In this document: one piece after another, positions 17,392-26,059 of the stretch | How the letters are laid out: each line of letters starts with the position of its first letter | Position numbering within the stretch: the stretch's first letter is position 1 | Assembly (NCBI GenBank): GCA_002730555.1 | Contig: PCAM01000028.1 | Location: 104,771-168,770 of the forward strand | Reading direction: 5' to 3' | Source of the DNA: Chloroflexota bacterium | GTDB lineage: Bacteria; Chloroflexota; Dehalococcoidia; Lucifugimonadales; Lucifugimonadaceae | Length of the DNA: 64,000 nt | Position numbers and translations under genes: made by a program | The notes under the pieces: generated by a model | Told to the model about the DNA's origin: nothing | What the model saw: the letters and a program-made list of their open reading frames with translations, nothing else | Databases searched by the model: none

Positions 17392-19386
17392 CTACTCCCC
17401 CCGACCGTTGGTGAACCAGTCCCATCGCACCCCGGCCTGCGTCACCACCCGCTCCACATCCTCTTCCAGCATGTAGCGGTCGGCCACCAGCGCCTGCGCT
17501 TTTTCTTGCACAAGCCCCAGGTACTGCTCCTTCGACGCGTAACGTTCTGCGATCGACGGTCGCCGGTCCCCGCTGGCCGCTCGCTCCTCCGCGTTACCGG
17601 CGAACGGCAGGGTCGAGCCGCGCGGGCCGCCGGTCAGCCCGATAATCTGGTCGGGCGCGCCCACGCTCGGGTGGCGCAGGTTCCACGGTGTGGAAGTAGC
17701 CAGCGGCACCGACACGTCAGGGTGCGTGATGCCGCCGATCTCGTTGCCGTCATCGTCCACGTCCGATACCAGCGACCCGTAAACCTCGGACGGCGTGGGC
17801 GGAAGATTGAGGGTTTGCTCCTGTTTTTCGGTGGTCCCAAAATCGAGGCGGACCGGCACCGGGATGTGCGCCGGGAACTTCACCGGGATGCCCTCAAACG
17901 CGCGCGCCAGCGAGGCGGCCGGGACGGCAGTGCCGTCGTCGACACGCGGGTGCTTGCTCGGTGGCGGCGGTGTTCCGTCGCTGATCCACTCATCCAACCG
18001 GACCAGCAGGGCCCGCATGAAGGGCGTGTAGTCGACCGAGTTCAGCAGGTTCTGGCCGCGCATACCGTCGATCTCCTGCGTATCGGTCGGCGGCCAGATA
18101 CCGGGGCCGTGCATCGTCGCCGAGAAGTGGTAGACCCGTGTTGAAGGATGGTCCTCCACGTCCGCGCGCCCCGATGGATCGATATGGACCAGAGAGGCGT
18201 CGCCCCGCCAGTACTCGGCGCCGGTATTGGAGAAGAAAGTCCTGGTAGCAGAACCCCGCTCGGTCAATCGGTCCAGCACCCCGCCGGTCTCCTCCGTGAC
18301 GGGGTCCGTGGACGCCGCCGCTGTGAACGGGAACATCTGGGCGATCACCGACGGCAGGTCCTTGGACGGCTGCCCAAATCTTTGGTTGAACTCGCCCCGC
18401 ATCCCGCCGCCAACGTGCGGGAATACGCCCTCAAAAACGTCACGCCCCGCCTCGTCCAGGTTCAGGTCCATGTACAGGTAGTGGCGCAGGTAGCGCGCGC
18501 TCTGCGAGACGCCGAACGCTATGGCGCGGTCAATCTCTCCGGCGGTCGGGTTGTTGTCGTCCGCACCGCCGTATTTGAGGAACGAGACGGCGTCCCGCAT
18601 GGCGAGATAGCCCAGCCCAACCACCGGCGCTCCGATGCTGGTGTAAGTGAGCTGGTACATCTTGCCGGGCTCAAACCCGTCAGCCATGTAGACGAAATTG
18701 GCGTCCTCAACGGGCACTCCGTGATCCTCCAAGGCGAAGCTCCACTTGTTGCGCGGGACCAATCGCGGCTCAAGATCCGGCTGGTCGCGGACCGTAAGCA
18801 GGGCATTGGTTTCAAGCGTGTCGGCCGCGGCGTGCGGAGTGTGGAAACGGTCGGCCAGCCTTAAATGCCGCACACGGCTCATGGGCTGGAACTGGGAGAA
18901 GATTCGGCCCGTGATCGGCATCCCACGATCAATAGCATCCGGCGCGTAAAGCTTCATTCGTCCGGCCAGACGTGGGGCATCGGGCGACCAGCCGCACCAC
19001 ACGGCGGTGTATCCGTGCCGCATCAGGAAACCGTTGCCGACCTCGGCCGGCGGATCCTCCCCGGCCACAACGGCGACGCGCCCCGCGCTGTTGAATGTGC
19101 CAAGCATCACCTTGTTGCCGCGATTCAGCACGTCGTAGACGATCGTTCGCCGCCCTTTAGACGCTTCGACCGGCCGCATGACGTGGACATCCGCCGCGAA
19201 CTCGACCAGCCCGGCGTCGTTTCGCGGGGCCAGATTGATGTCGGTGATTCGGGAGTTGGCCTCGTGATTCGGATCGACCGCGAACCGCAGGATACCGACC
19301 ACTTCCTCGTACTCGCCCACGTCGCCAAACTTTCGGCCGTTGGCGAGGGATCGGCGGCTGGTGATCTCGAGCTGCGTGACGGCCAA
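17392..19386 (-). CDS. Large alpha/beta-hydrolase domain protein (Abhydrolase_10-type), paralogue 3
   Basis: The 664-residue product is the most divergent of the three. The elbow is IAFGVSQSARYLRHY, with Ser-Ala in place of Thr-Gly after the nucleophile loop, and the His region is VYHFSATMHGPGIWPPTD. The C-terminus WDWFTNGRGE matches the ends of paralogues 1 and 2 (WDWFAD, WDYYTNGRGG). The start is TTG at 19386 with AAAGGGAGG eight bases before it. It is the first gene of the hydrolase group and is divergent from the TPP-enzyme gene at 19599. The elbow change suggests a different substrate range. Confidence 0.85.
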   Translation of the reverse strand: MAVTQLEITSRRSLANGRKFGDVGEYEEVVGILRFAVDPNHEANSRITDINLAPRNDAGLVEFAADVHVMRPVEASKGRRTIVYDVLNRGNKVMLGTFNSAGRVAVVAGEDPPAEVGNGFLMRHGYTAVWCGWSPDAPRLAGRMKLYAPDAIDRGMPITGRIFSQFQPMSRVRHLRLADRFHTPHAAADTLETNALLTVRDQPDLEPRLVPRNKWSFALEDHGVPVEDANFVYMADGFEPGKMYQLTYTSIGAPVVGLGYLAMRDAVSFLKYGGADDNNPTAGEIDRAIAFGVSQSARYLRHYLYMDLNLDEAGRDVFEGVFPHVGGGMRGEFNQRFGQPSKDLPSVIAQMFPFTAAASTDPVTEETGGVLDRLTERGSATRTFFSNTGAEYWRGDASLVHIDPSGRADVEDHPSTRVYHFSATMHGPGIWPPTDTQEIDGMRGQNLLNSVDYTPFMRALLVRLDEWISDGTPPPPSKHPRVDDGTAVPAASLARAFEGIPVKFPAHIPVPVRLDFGTTEKQEQTLNLPPTPSEVYGSLVSDVDDDGNEIGGITHPDVSVPLATSTPWNLRHPSVGAPDQIIGLTGGPRGSTLPFAGNAEERAASGDRRPSIAERYASKEQYLGLVQEKAQALVADRYMLEEDVERVVTQAGVRWDWFTNGRGE

Positions 19387-19598
19387 GATGGGCCTCCCTT
19401 TAGGTTGGAACCTGTTGAATTCGGGTCTCCCGACTTCCCTCGCGATGCCGAGAGTCTACTCCCGTCGCTCGACATGCGCGGTCCGGGCGATGGTGGCGAA
19501 AATGAACAACCGTCGTATCATGCGCTCGCCCGGCCCGGTGAGATCAAAGGTCGTGCCGATTCAATCGCACCACAGCACCCAGAATTACGGAGCCGAAG

Positions 19599-21266
19599 AT
19601 GCCCACATTGATGACCGGCAAAAAAGCGCTGCTGGAGATGCTCAAGGCGGAGGGCGTCGAGTACATATTCGGCAACCCTGGCACGAGCGAGGGGCCGATC
19701 ATCGACGCTCTTGAGGACTATCCGGAGTTCAAGTACATCCTGACGCTGCAGGAAGGCGTCGCCGTGGGCATGGGCGACGCCTATGCACGAGCGACAGGGC
19801 GCGCCGCGTTCGTGAGCCTGCACATCGACAGCGGTCTCGCCAACGGCATCAGCCTGATGCAGGACGCGTTCACCACCGGCACGCCGATGGTCGTCGTTTC
19901 CGCCAACTACGACACGCGCAAGCTGGCAGAGCGCAAGACGGACCTGCCGGAGATGGTCCGCTCGGTCACCAAGTGGAGCGTTGAGCTTACGCACCCTGAC
20001 CAGATCCCGAGCGTGATGCGGCGCGCCTTCAACGAGGCCAACTCGCACCCGAAAGGCCCGGTCTACGTCGGTTTGACCTCAAACGCGCTCGATGGCGAGG
20101 CCGAGATGAACATCGTGCCCTCCACGCAAGTGTACGACGCCGGAGGGCCGGACCCGGCCGGTGTAGCGCAGGCCGCTCAGCTGCTTGTGGGCTCTGAACG
20201 CGGGATCATGATCATCGGGGACCGCGTCGGCGAGGCGGATGCGGTTAACGAAGCGGTCCAGATCGCCGAGCTGCTCGGGCTGCCCGTTTACCAGGCCCCC
20301 GGCGCTAACGTTGGATTCCCGACGACGCATCCGCAGTTCATGGGGGCGCTGGCGTTGAGACGTGCGGAACACCGTGAAGTGATCGGTCGCGCCGATTCCG
20401 TGCTGGCCGTTGGGGCGGACATCTTCTCCGACCTGTTCTACCTGACGGATATCCAACTTCAAGAATCCACGACTCTCATCCACATCGACCCCCGGCCGGG
20501 CGCTATCGGGCGTTCGGAACCGACCGATATCGGGATCCTGGCCAACCCGAAACTGGCGCTCCCGGCACTGTGCAAAATCGTAAAGACCGGTCTCAGCGCC
20601 ACACAGAAGACGGCTATCGACGATCGTCGCACTGCCGTGGAAGAGGCGCGCAGGGCTGAACGGTCGGCGTACGAGGCCGGGGTCGCGGAGAAGTGGGACA
20701 ACGCGTTGATGACGCCGGCCCGCATGCTATCCGCGCTATCGGACGCACTGCCGGAGAACGCCGTCGTCCTTGACGACTCGGTCAGTTCCAAGGCGGCGCT
20801 GCGGCATTACATACAGGGCGAAAAGCCGGGCGACCTCATCGGCGGACGCGGCGGTGCTATTGGCTGGGGCATCGGGGCGACGATGGGCGCGCAGTGTGCC
20901 AATCTCGATCGCCCGGTGATCGGGATCATGGGCGACGGCAGCTCGATGATGACCATCCAGGGCTTGTGGACTGCGGCGAACGACAACATCCCGTGCGTCT
21001 TTGTGATCTGCAACAACGGGATGTACAGGGTCCTCAAGGTCAACATGGACATCTACAAAAAGGATATTCTCCACGAAGAGGAGGCTGGCAGCAGCTACCT
21101 GTACATGGACTTCCCGACGCCGTTCGACGTGGCCGCGATAGCTAACAGCATGGGCGTGCATGGGGAGCGCATCACGAAGCCCGAGGAGATCAAACCGGCG
21201 CTGGACCGGGCGCTGGCGTCGGGCAAACCGGCGCTATTGGACATGGTGATCGACGGGGCGCTCTAG
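19599..21266 (+). CDS. Thiamine-pyrophosphate enzyme, benzoylformate decarboxylase/acetolactate synthase-like
   Basis: ThDP-dependent decarboxylases cleave 2-oxo acids. The 555-residue product has the three expected domains. LTLQEGVAVGMGDAYARATG (about 48-67) carries the Glu that activates the cofactor, and GIMGDGSSMMTIQGLW...VICNNGMYR (about 445-475) is the GDG-x-NN Mg/diphosphate site. The opening IFGNPGTSEGPIIDAL resembles benzoylformate decarboxylase. Acetolactate synthase is less likely because no small subunit or branched-chain genes are near. Divergent from the hydrolase cluster and convergent with a bicupin gene, it probably serves degradation of aromatic or branched 2-oxo acids. Confidence 0.87.
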   Translation: MPTLMTGKKALLEMLKAEGVEYIFGNPGTSEGPIIDALEDYPEFKYILTLQEGVAVGMGDAYARATGRAAFVSLHIDSGLANGISLMQDAFTTGTPMVVVSANYDTRKLAERKTDLPEMVRSVTKWSVELTHPDQIPSVMRRAFNEANSHPKGPVYVGLTSNALDGEAEMNIVPSTQVYDAGGPDPAGVAQAAQLLVGSERGIMIIGDRVGEADAVNEAVQIAELLGLPVYQAPGANVGFPTTHPQFMGALALRRAEHREVIGRADSVLAVGADIFSDLFYLTDIQLQESTTLIHIDPRPGAIGRSEPTDIGILANPKLALPALCKIVKTGLSATQKTAIDDRRTAVEEARRAERSAYEAGVAEKWDNALMTPARMLSALSDALPENAVVLDDSVSSKAALRHYIQGEKPGDLIGGRGGAIGWGIGATMGAQCANLDRPVIGIMGDGSSMMTIQGLWTAANDNIPCVFVICNNGMYRVLKVNMDIYKKDILHEEEAGSSYLYMDFPTPFDVAAIANSMGVHGERITKPEEIKPALDRALASGKPALLDMVIDGAL

Positions 21267-21385
21267 GGAGCGGGCAGATGATTTCAAGGGTGAGGGGGTC
21301 GGAGGCGCGTGTGAATCGTGATCGTACGAGCCGGCCCTTCGAGAGCCCCAGGGTGCTGTCGTTCGCTGAGTCGTGAGCAACGTAC

Positions 21386-21411
21386 GTAGGGGCCGTATGG
21401 CAATACGCTCG
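21386..21411 (+). repeat. REP-like hairpin with GTAG foot
   Basis: GTAG is followed by GGGCCGTATGGCAATACGCTC, which folds with GTA/TAC and outer G/C pairs around TGGCAA. It is the same type as 28234-28258. It lies in the gap after the TPP-enzyme gene. Confidence 0.55.
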
Positions 21412-21459
21412 GGGCGGGGCAAGCGCCGCCCGTACAACCTCAGGTCAGAGCGCCTTGTC

Positions 21460-22248
21460 CTACCCGTTAGGCGCGAGGGGCGCGTCCGGATCGTCCGTGT
21501 AGTAGTGGACGATGTCCGGGGCCGTGATGGTGATTCTGATCGATGGCTTATTGCCAACCGTCAGGAGGTTGTGGGATGTGCCCCCGGGGACAAACACTAG
21601 GTCGCCGGGGCCCGCGGTGACAGGATCCCGGTCGGCGATGCTGAACTCGATCTCGCCGACGATCACCGCCCACCACTTGTCCATGTTCGGATGCCAGTAA
21701 CGCCGGTTCACCGTGCCCGGAAGCTCGTGCGTAATCAGCGCCCGATTCCGGGAGTCCAGGACCGCCAGTTCCTTCCAGTTCGTGTCGCTGCCGTGTTTCT
21801 CCAGCAGTCCCTTCATTGATGTGTGGATCAGGTTCGGCGAAGACAGCCCCTCATCCGCCGGAATGAGCCGGCTCGGTGGGATGCCCTTGATGTCGTGGTT
21901 GCCGTCCGGGTGCGTGATCCCGATGCGGATCGCCTGCACGCCCTTGATCGGTCGGATATCGTGCGCGTACCCGGCCGGGGCGATCATGATGTCTCCCCAC
22001 AACGCGTCGATAGGCTCGTATTGCCCGATCTGATAGCGTGTCATGCCATCCAAAATTATCCAGAACTCGTTGAAATCCGGATGAATATGCGGGTCCGGTG
22101 GGGTTCCGGGAGGACCGGAAATCCACACCGCGCGGTTGCGTCCGTCCGTGATCGGCACCTCCGCCCAGCGACTTCCGGCCGGGTGGCGGCCCATGATCTC
22201 TGCGTGGCGTGTGACCGTGAGGTTCTGTGTCTGTGCGGGGCTGGTCAT
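21460..22248 (-). CDS. Two-domain cupin protein
   Basis: The 262-residue product holds two cupin barrels. The first has PHIHPDFNEFWIILDG, whose His-x-His and Glu would bind a metal, and GDIMIAPAGYAHDI. The second has RRYWHPNMDKWWAVIVGE, PGDLVFVPGGTSHN and a final strand. Bicupins include ring-cleaving dioxygenases, decarboxylases and isomerases, so the reaction is open. The ATG at 22248 begins a short flexible lead. It is divergent from the tandem NIPSNAP-like genes, sharing a 191-base intergenic region that contains a palindrome. Confidence 0.8.
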   Translation of the reverse strand: MTSPAQTQNLTVTRHAEIMGRHPAGSRWAEVPITDGRNRAVWISGPPGTPPDPHIHPDFNEFWIILDGMTRYQIGQYEPIDALWGDIMIAPAGYAHDIRPIKGVQAIRIGITHPDGNHDIKGIPPSRLIPADEGLSSPNLIHTSMKGLLEKHGSDTNWKELAVLDSRNRALITHELPGTVNRRYWHPNMDKWWAVIVGEIEFSIADRDPVTAGPGDLVFVPGGTSHNLLTVGNKPSIRITITAPDIVHYYTDDPDAPLAPNG

Positions 22249-22324
22249 TTCGTAAACCTTTTATCCGAGGGATTCCTGCCGAAGGGAGCGCTGGCGTGGG
22301 CGACATCTTACGCCGCGCTCACGT

Positions 22325-22342
22325 AATCTCGCGATCGAGATT
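22325..22342. promoter_or_regulatory. Palindrome in the bicupin/NIPSNAP divergent promoter region
   Basis: AATCTCG-CGAT-CGAGATT has perfect seven-base arms around a four-base spacer. It lies 77 bases from the bicupin start and 98 from the first NIPSNAP-like start, where a repressor or activator of both units could bind. No regulator gene is adjacent. Confidence 0.4.
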
Positions 22343-22439
22343 CGTTCCGGACGACCGCACACTCCGGCCCGGAATCGTGTTTAATTCGCCGGTCGAATCA
22401 TCGCACGGAGCCCCGCGGCCACGCGGAATCGGAGCGAAT

Positions 22440-22760
22440 ATGTACGAATTACGCGGGATTCACGTGCTGCCCAGCGAAGAGAGGCGCGTTGCGTCGATTC
22501 TCCAGCGTATGGGCCAGAGCCTTGTCGACGCCGGTGTCCGAAACCCGTTTCACGTGTCGTTTAGCGGCGGCACGACGCCTGGCGACAAACAGCTCGTGCG
22601 TATGACGTGGACCTCGGAAAAGATCGAATCAACTTTTCCGGGCGGACGGGAAACCCCGGCGGAGGACACGGCGATGATGACGCTGCGAAACGAGCTGACG
22701 GCCGACACCTGGGTCGAGTTAAACGAGTTGATGAACGACGACAAGATGGTCGACGAGTAA
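22440..22760 (+). CDS. NIPSNAP-like small protein, tandem copy 1
   Basis: The 106-residue product opens MYELRGIHVLPSEERRVASI, resembling the MYELRxYxxxPGK start of NIPSNAP proteins (a dimeric ferredoxin-like alpha/beta barrel). Shared blocks with copies 2 and 3 are FHVSFSGGTTPGDKQ, MTWTSEKIEST and TWVELNELMNDDKMVDE. It is the most divergent copy, having GIHVLPSEER where the others have TYVTLPGKER. The ATG follows CGGAGCGAAT. Function of the family is unknown; many related barrels bind small ligands or heme. Likely first gene of a three-gene unit. Confidence 0.75.
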   Translation: MYELRGIHVLPSEERRVASILQRMGQSLVDAGVRNPFHVSFSGGTTPGDKQLVRMTWTSEKIESTFPGGRETPAEDTAMMTLRNELTADTWVELNELMNDDKMVDE

Positions 22761-22788
22761 CCCATACGGAGAGGATTCCCGAAAAACG

Positions 22789-23112
22789 ATGTACGAACTT
22801 CGCAGGACCTACGTGACGCTGCCGGGCAAAGAAAGGCTCGTCGCCTCGCTCCTCCAGAAAGCTGGCCAGCTGCTCGTGGACGCCGGACAGCGCGATCCGT
22901 ACCACGTCTCGTTCAACGGGGGCACCGCCCCGGGGCAGAAAGGACGCGTCTTTATGACATGGACCGCCGAGACGATTGAATCGACTATGCGAGGCGGGCT
23001 CAAGAAACCGGCCGGCTATCGAGAGTTATTTATAGAGCGCGATCCGTTCTGCACCGATACGTGGATCGAGTTCAATGAACTGATGAACAACGACAAGATG
23101 GTCGAAGCGTAA
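22789..23112 (+). CDS. NIPSNAP-like small protein, tandem copy 2
   Basis: The 107-residue product starts MYELRRTYVTLPGKERLVAS, nearly identical to copy 3 in its first 20 residues. It then has YHVSFNGGTAPGQKGRVFMT, MTWTAETIEST and TWIEFNELMNNDKMVEA. The start has GAGAGG upstream and lies 28 bases after the stop of copy 1. Small, without signal peptide or membrane segment, so a cytoplasmic protein probably dimeric or able to pair with its paralogues. Confidence 0.75.
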   Translation: MYELRRTYVTLPGKERLVASLLQKAGQLLVDAGQRDPYHVSFNGGTAPGQKGRVFMTWTAETIESTMRGGLKKPAGYRELFIERDPFCTDTWIEFNELMNNDKMVEA

Positions 23113-23155
23113 AGCGGCGAAATAACAAACCACAAAACGAGACATAGGAGAACGC

Positions 23156-23479
23156 ATGTACGAACTACGCAGGACTTACGTGACACTTCCCGGCAAAGAA
23201 AGGCTCGTCGCCTCAATCCTCCAGCGGGCCGGAAACATGCTCGTTGAGGCCGGACTTCGCGAACCCTTCAACGTCTCGTTCAACGGCGGTACGACGCCGG
23301 GTCAGAAGCAACGCGTCCAGATGACGTGGACGGCAGAGAAGATCGAATCGCCGATGCGAGCCGGGAACCAGAACCCGGACGGCTACGGAGATTTCATTGC
23401 TCAACGTGACCAGTACACAACGGATACCTGGCTCGAGATCAGCGAGCTTATGAACGACGACAAGATGGTAGACGCGTAA
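23156..23479 (+). CDS. NIPSNAP-like small protein, tandem copy 3
   Basis: The 107-residue product shares MYELRRTYVTLPGKERLVAS with copy 2, then FNVSFNGGTTPGQKQRVQMT and TWLEISELMNDDKMVDA. TAGGAG lies eight bases before the ATG, and the gap to copy 2 is 43 bases. Differences between copies concentrate in residues ~70-90, which could be the ligand-facing loop. The gene is followed by an 80-base composite inverted repeat and then the penicillin-acylase homologue. Confidence 0.75.
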   Translation: MYELRRTYVTLPGKERLVASILQRAGNMLVEAGLREPFNVSFNGGTTPGQKQRVQMTWTAEKIESPMRAGNQNPDGYGDFIAQRDQYTTDTWLEISELMNDDKMVDA

Positions 23480-23499
23480 CGCGCCGTCACACGCACTTA

Positions 23500-23580
23500 G
23501 CCACCCCCAGACCCCCTCCTACATTAGGAGGGGCAATTTATCGCCTCCTCTCTGGGAGGGAGGAGGTTGGAGGTGGGTCG
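23500..23580. repeat. Composite inverted repeat, MITE-like, possible terminator
   Basis: The outer arms ccacccccagacc (from 23501) and ggttggaggtggg (to about 23578) are near inverted repeats. Inside, CCCCTCCT-ACATT-AGGAGGGG (23513-23533) is a perfect eight-base-pair hairpin, followed by a second hairpin-like cctcctc...gggaggaggg. No U-run follows on either strand, so termination is only possible. Confidence 0.5.
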
Positions 23581-23665
23581 CGTCGTGAGACAACATCCTT
23601 GACGCCAATCCGTGCATGATTACAGTAGCCCCCGCCGCCACAACACGCACACTACAGGAACGCAC

Positions 23666-26005
23666 ATGCCAGGCTCCATCACCGATGCCGACCTCAATGC
23701 CGCCCTCCCCGACGTCACATCGTCGCAGACGTTCCCCGGGCTCGACGGCCCGGTCACGATCCACCGTGATGAGTGGGGCATCCCCCACATCAAGGCGACG
23801 TCGGAACACGACGCCTTTTTCGCGCAAGGGTTTGTGACGGCGCAGGACCGCATGTGGCACATGGACTACGACCGGCGGCGTGCGCTGGGTCGATGGGCAG
23901 AGTGGGCCGGCCCGAGCGCCCTCAAAGAGGACCGTTTGATGCGCCGGTTAAGCCTTGAACGGGCGGCGAAGGCGGACTTTGCGGCTACGAAACCGGATGC
24001 GCAGGCGATGGTGCAGGCGCTCACCGATGGCATCAACGCCTTCATAGACAGCACCAGGACGCTGCCCATCGAATACAAGCTCCTTGGCGAGACGCCGGAC
24101 CGCTGGGAACCCTGGCACTCGTTCGCCGTCTACAAGGTGCGCAACATGCTCATGGGCACATTCGACATGAAATTGTGGCGCGCACGGATCACGAACGCGC
24201 TTGGCCCGGAGCGGGCGGCATCACTGTTCCGTGGCTACCCGGTCGACCACCTGGTCACCACGCCTCCGGGAGTGGAACACACCGGCGCGCGCTACGACCC
24301 GTACGAGGAGCTCGCGGATTCGTGGCAACAGCTCAACCAGATCGGCGAGATCGACAACGGCAGTAACGCCTGGGTCGTCAGTGGGGCACGCACCGAATCC
24401 GGCATGCCTCTCGTCGCCGGTGACTCCCATCGCGGGCTGGACACGCCAAGCGTCTACTACCAGGTCCACATGACATGCCCGGACTGGTCCGTATCCGGCT
24501 ACTCGGTTCCCGGCGTGCCAGGGGCGCCGCACTTCAGCCACACGGAGCACGTCGGCTTTGGCATGACGCACGGAAACGCCGATTACCAGGATCTGTTCAT
24601 CGAGAACTTCCGCGAGGCGGCCGGGGGACTTGAATACGAGTACCGCGGCGGCTGGTACCCGGCCGATGTGCGCACAGAGGTACTGAATTGCCGGGGCCAC
24701 GAGGAACTCACGATCGAGGTCGTCGTTACGCGGCACGGTCGGATCGTCGCCGGCGACCCGCGGGACGGCGTCGGGCTGGCGTTCAGCCACACCGGCACCA
24801 ACGGGCCCACCAAGTGGATGGACTCGGTTCTCGACATCTTACGTGCGGGCGACGCCGACGAGCTGGAGCAGGCGGTCAAGGAGTGGACGGAACCGGTCAA
24901 CAACTACATGTACTGCGACACCAGGGGCAACTTTGGCTATCGCCTGCGGGGTCGAATTCCGATCCGTGACGTCGCCAACACATGGGCGCCGGTCGACGCC
25001 GCTTCCGGGCTTTACGAGTGGGAGCGAGAGATCCCGTGGGAGGAGCTGCCGCACATCCGCAACCCCGAAATCGGCTACGCCGTGACCTGCAACCAGAAGG
25101 TCACGACGGATGAGTACCCGTATCACATCAACCACTTCTTCACGAACGAATGGCGCGCCCGGCGGATCACCAATCGAATTCTGGACGTGCCGAAGGGCGA
25201 AATGAATGTCGAGTCGATGGGCGCCATCCACGGCGATCGTATTTCGATCCCTTCGACCTGGGTTGCAGAAAGGGTGGCGTCTCTGAGTTTTGATGACGCC
25301 CGGGCGCGTGAAGCGCAGGCTTACCTTGCGAATTGGGACGGCGAGATGGGGCGGGACGACGTTGAACCGTTGATCGTGGCAGAGGTGATGTCGCAGGTGC
25401 AGTGGGAGATCGCGACCCACCTGTTCGGGGGTATGGTCGACGAGGTGTTGGCCGGTTCAGGCCGCGGTGGTCCGTCCCATTGGGGCGAGTTGGTCTCTCA
25501 CGTATGGGAAAGCCTGAAGGACGATGATGACGAGTTCCTGCCGAACGGGCGGACATGGGACGAGATTCTCTCTGACGCACTGACAGGCGCTGTGGACGAG
25601 CTGACGGGTCCGCTTGGCGCTGACATGTCGGGATGGGTCTGGGGGAAGGTGCACCACACGAACCCGATGCATCCGCTCTCGGCCACCTTCCCCGAGACCG
25701 ACGGTGCTCTCAACCCGCCCCAGATTCCCATGGGCGGCGGCATCGACACGCCCCAGGCGGGCAGTTTCTCGCAGGGCAATAAATACGTCATCACTGGGCT
25801 ATCCGTGAACCGCTACATCCACGATCCGTCCGACTGGTCGAAGTCCAAGTGGGTCTCCCCGCTGGGCGCTTCCGGTCATCCGGGCAGTACGCATTACGCC
25901 GACCAGGCGCCGATCTGGGGTGAAGTTGATTACGTCCCACAGCTCTGGGACTGGGACGAAATTGCGGCGCGTGCTGAGACAACCCAGGAGTTGACGCCGG
26001 GGTAG
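23666..26005 (+). CDS. Penicillin-acylase family (Ntn-hydrolase) amidase
   Basis: These enzymes cleave amide bonds after autoproteolysis that frees an N-terminal Ser. The 779-residue precursor has an alpha part opening GPVTIHRDEWGIPHIKATSE and FVTAQDRMWHMDYDRRRALG, and the expected cleavage site before Ser in IDNGSNAWVVSGARTESG (Ser about residue 233). The beta part continues with GDSHRGL and a distal Asn region. Known members are usually periplasmic, but no signal peptide is visible from either candidate start, so it may act in the cytoplasm. ATG 23666 has AGGA upstream and is preferred to 23612. Substrates could be N-acyl amides or homoserine lactones. Confidence 0.87.
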   Translation: MPGSITDADLNAALPDVTSSQTFPGLDGPVTIHRDEWGIPHIKATSEHDAFFAQGFVTAQDRMWHMDYDRRRALGRWAEWAGPSALKEDRLMRRLSLERAAKADFAATKPDAQAMVQALTDGINAFIDSTRTLPIEYKLLGETPDRWEPWHSFAVYKVRNMLMGTFDMKLWRARITNALGPERAASLFRGYPVDHLVTTPPGVEHTGARYDPYEELADSWQQLNQIGEIDNGSNAWVVSGARTESGMPLVAGDSHRGLDTPSVYYQVHMTCPDWSVSGYSVPGVPGAPHFSHTEHVGFGMTHGNADYQDLFIENFREAAGGLEYEYRGGWYPADVRTEVLNCRGHEELTIEVVVTRHGRIVAGDPRDGVGLAFSHTGTNGPTKWMDSVLDILRAGDADELEQAVKEWTEPVNNYMYCDTRGNFGYRLRGRIPIRDVANTWAPVDAASGLYEWEREIPWEELPHIRNPEIGYAVTCNQKVTTDEYPYHINHFFTNEWRARRITNRILDVPKGEMNVESMGAIHGDRISIPSTWVAERVASLSFDDARAREAQAYLANWDGEMGRDDVEPLIVAEVMSQVQWEIATHLFGGMVDEVLAGSGRGGPSHWGELVSHVWESLKDDDDEFLPNGRTWDEILSDALTGAVDELTGPLGADMSGWVWGKVHHTNPMHPLSATFPETDGALNPPQIPMGGGIDTPQAGSFSQGNKYVITGLSVNRYIHDPSDWSKSKWVSPLGASGHPGSTHYADQAPIWGEVDYVPQLWDWDEIAARAETTQELTPG

Positions 26006-26023
26006 GCGAGGCGTCTGCGGATT

Positions 26024-26044
26024 GCCGCCCTCCTGGGCGGCTTT
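26024..26044 (+). terminator. Hairpin after the penicillin-acylase gene
   Basis: GCCGCCC-TCCT-GGGCGGC followed by TTT, beginning 18 bases after the stop codon. The seven-base-pair G/C stem with a short T-run fits a weak intrinsic terminator. Confidence 0.5.
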
Positions 26045-26059
26045 CACCCTCACTCCAAC

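Noticed and set aside
17137..18144. 335-residue plus-strand frame across the hydrolase genes
   Set aside because: It crosses a repeat-filled gap and then runs antisense to paralogue 3; its composition is that of a shadow frame.
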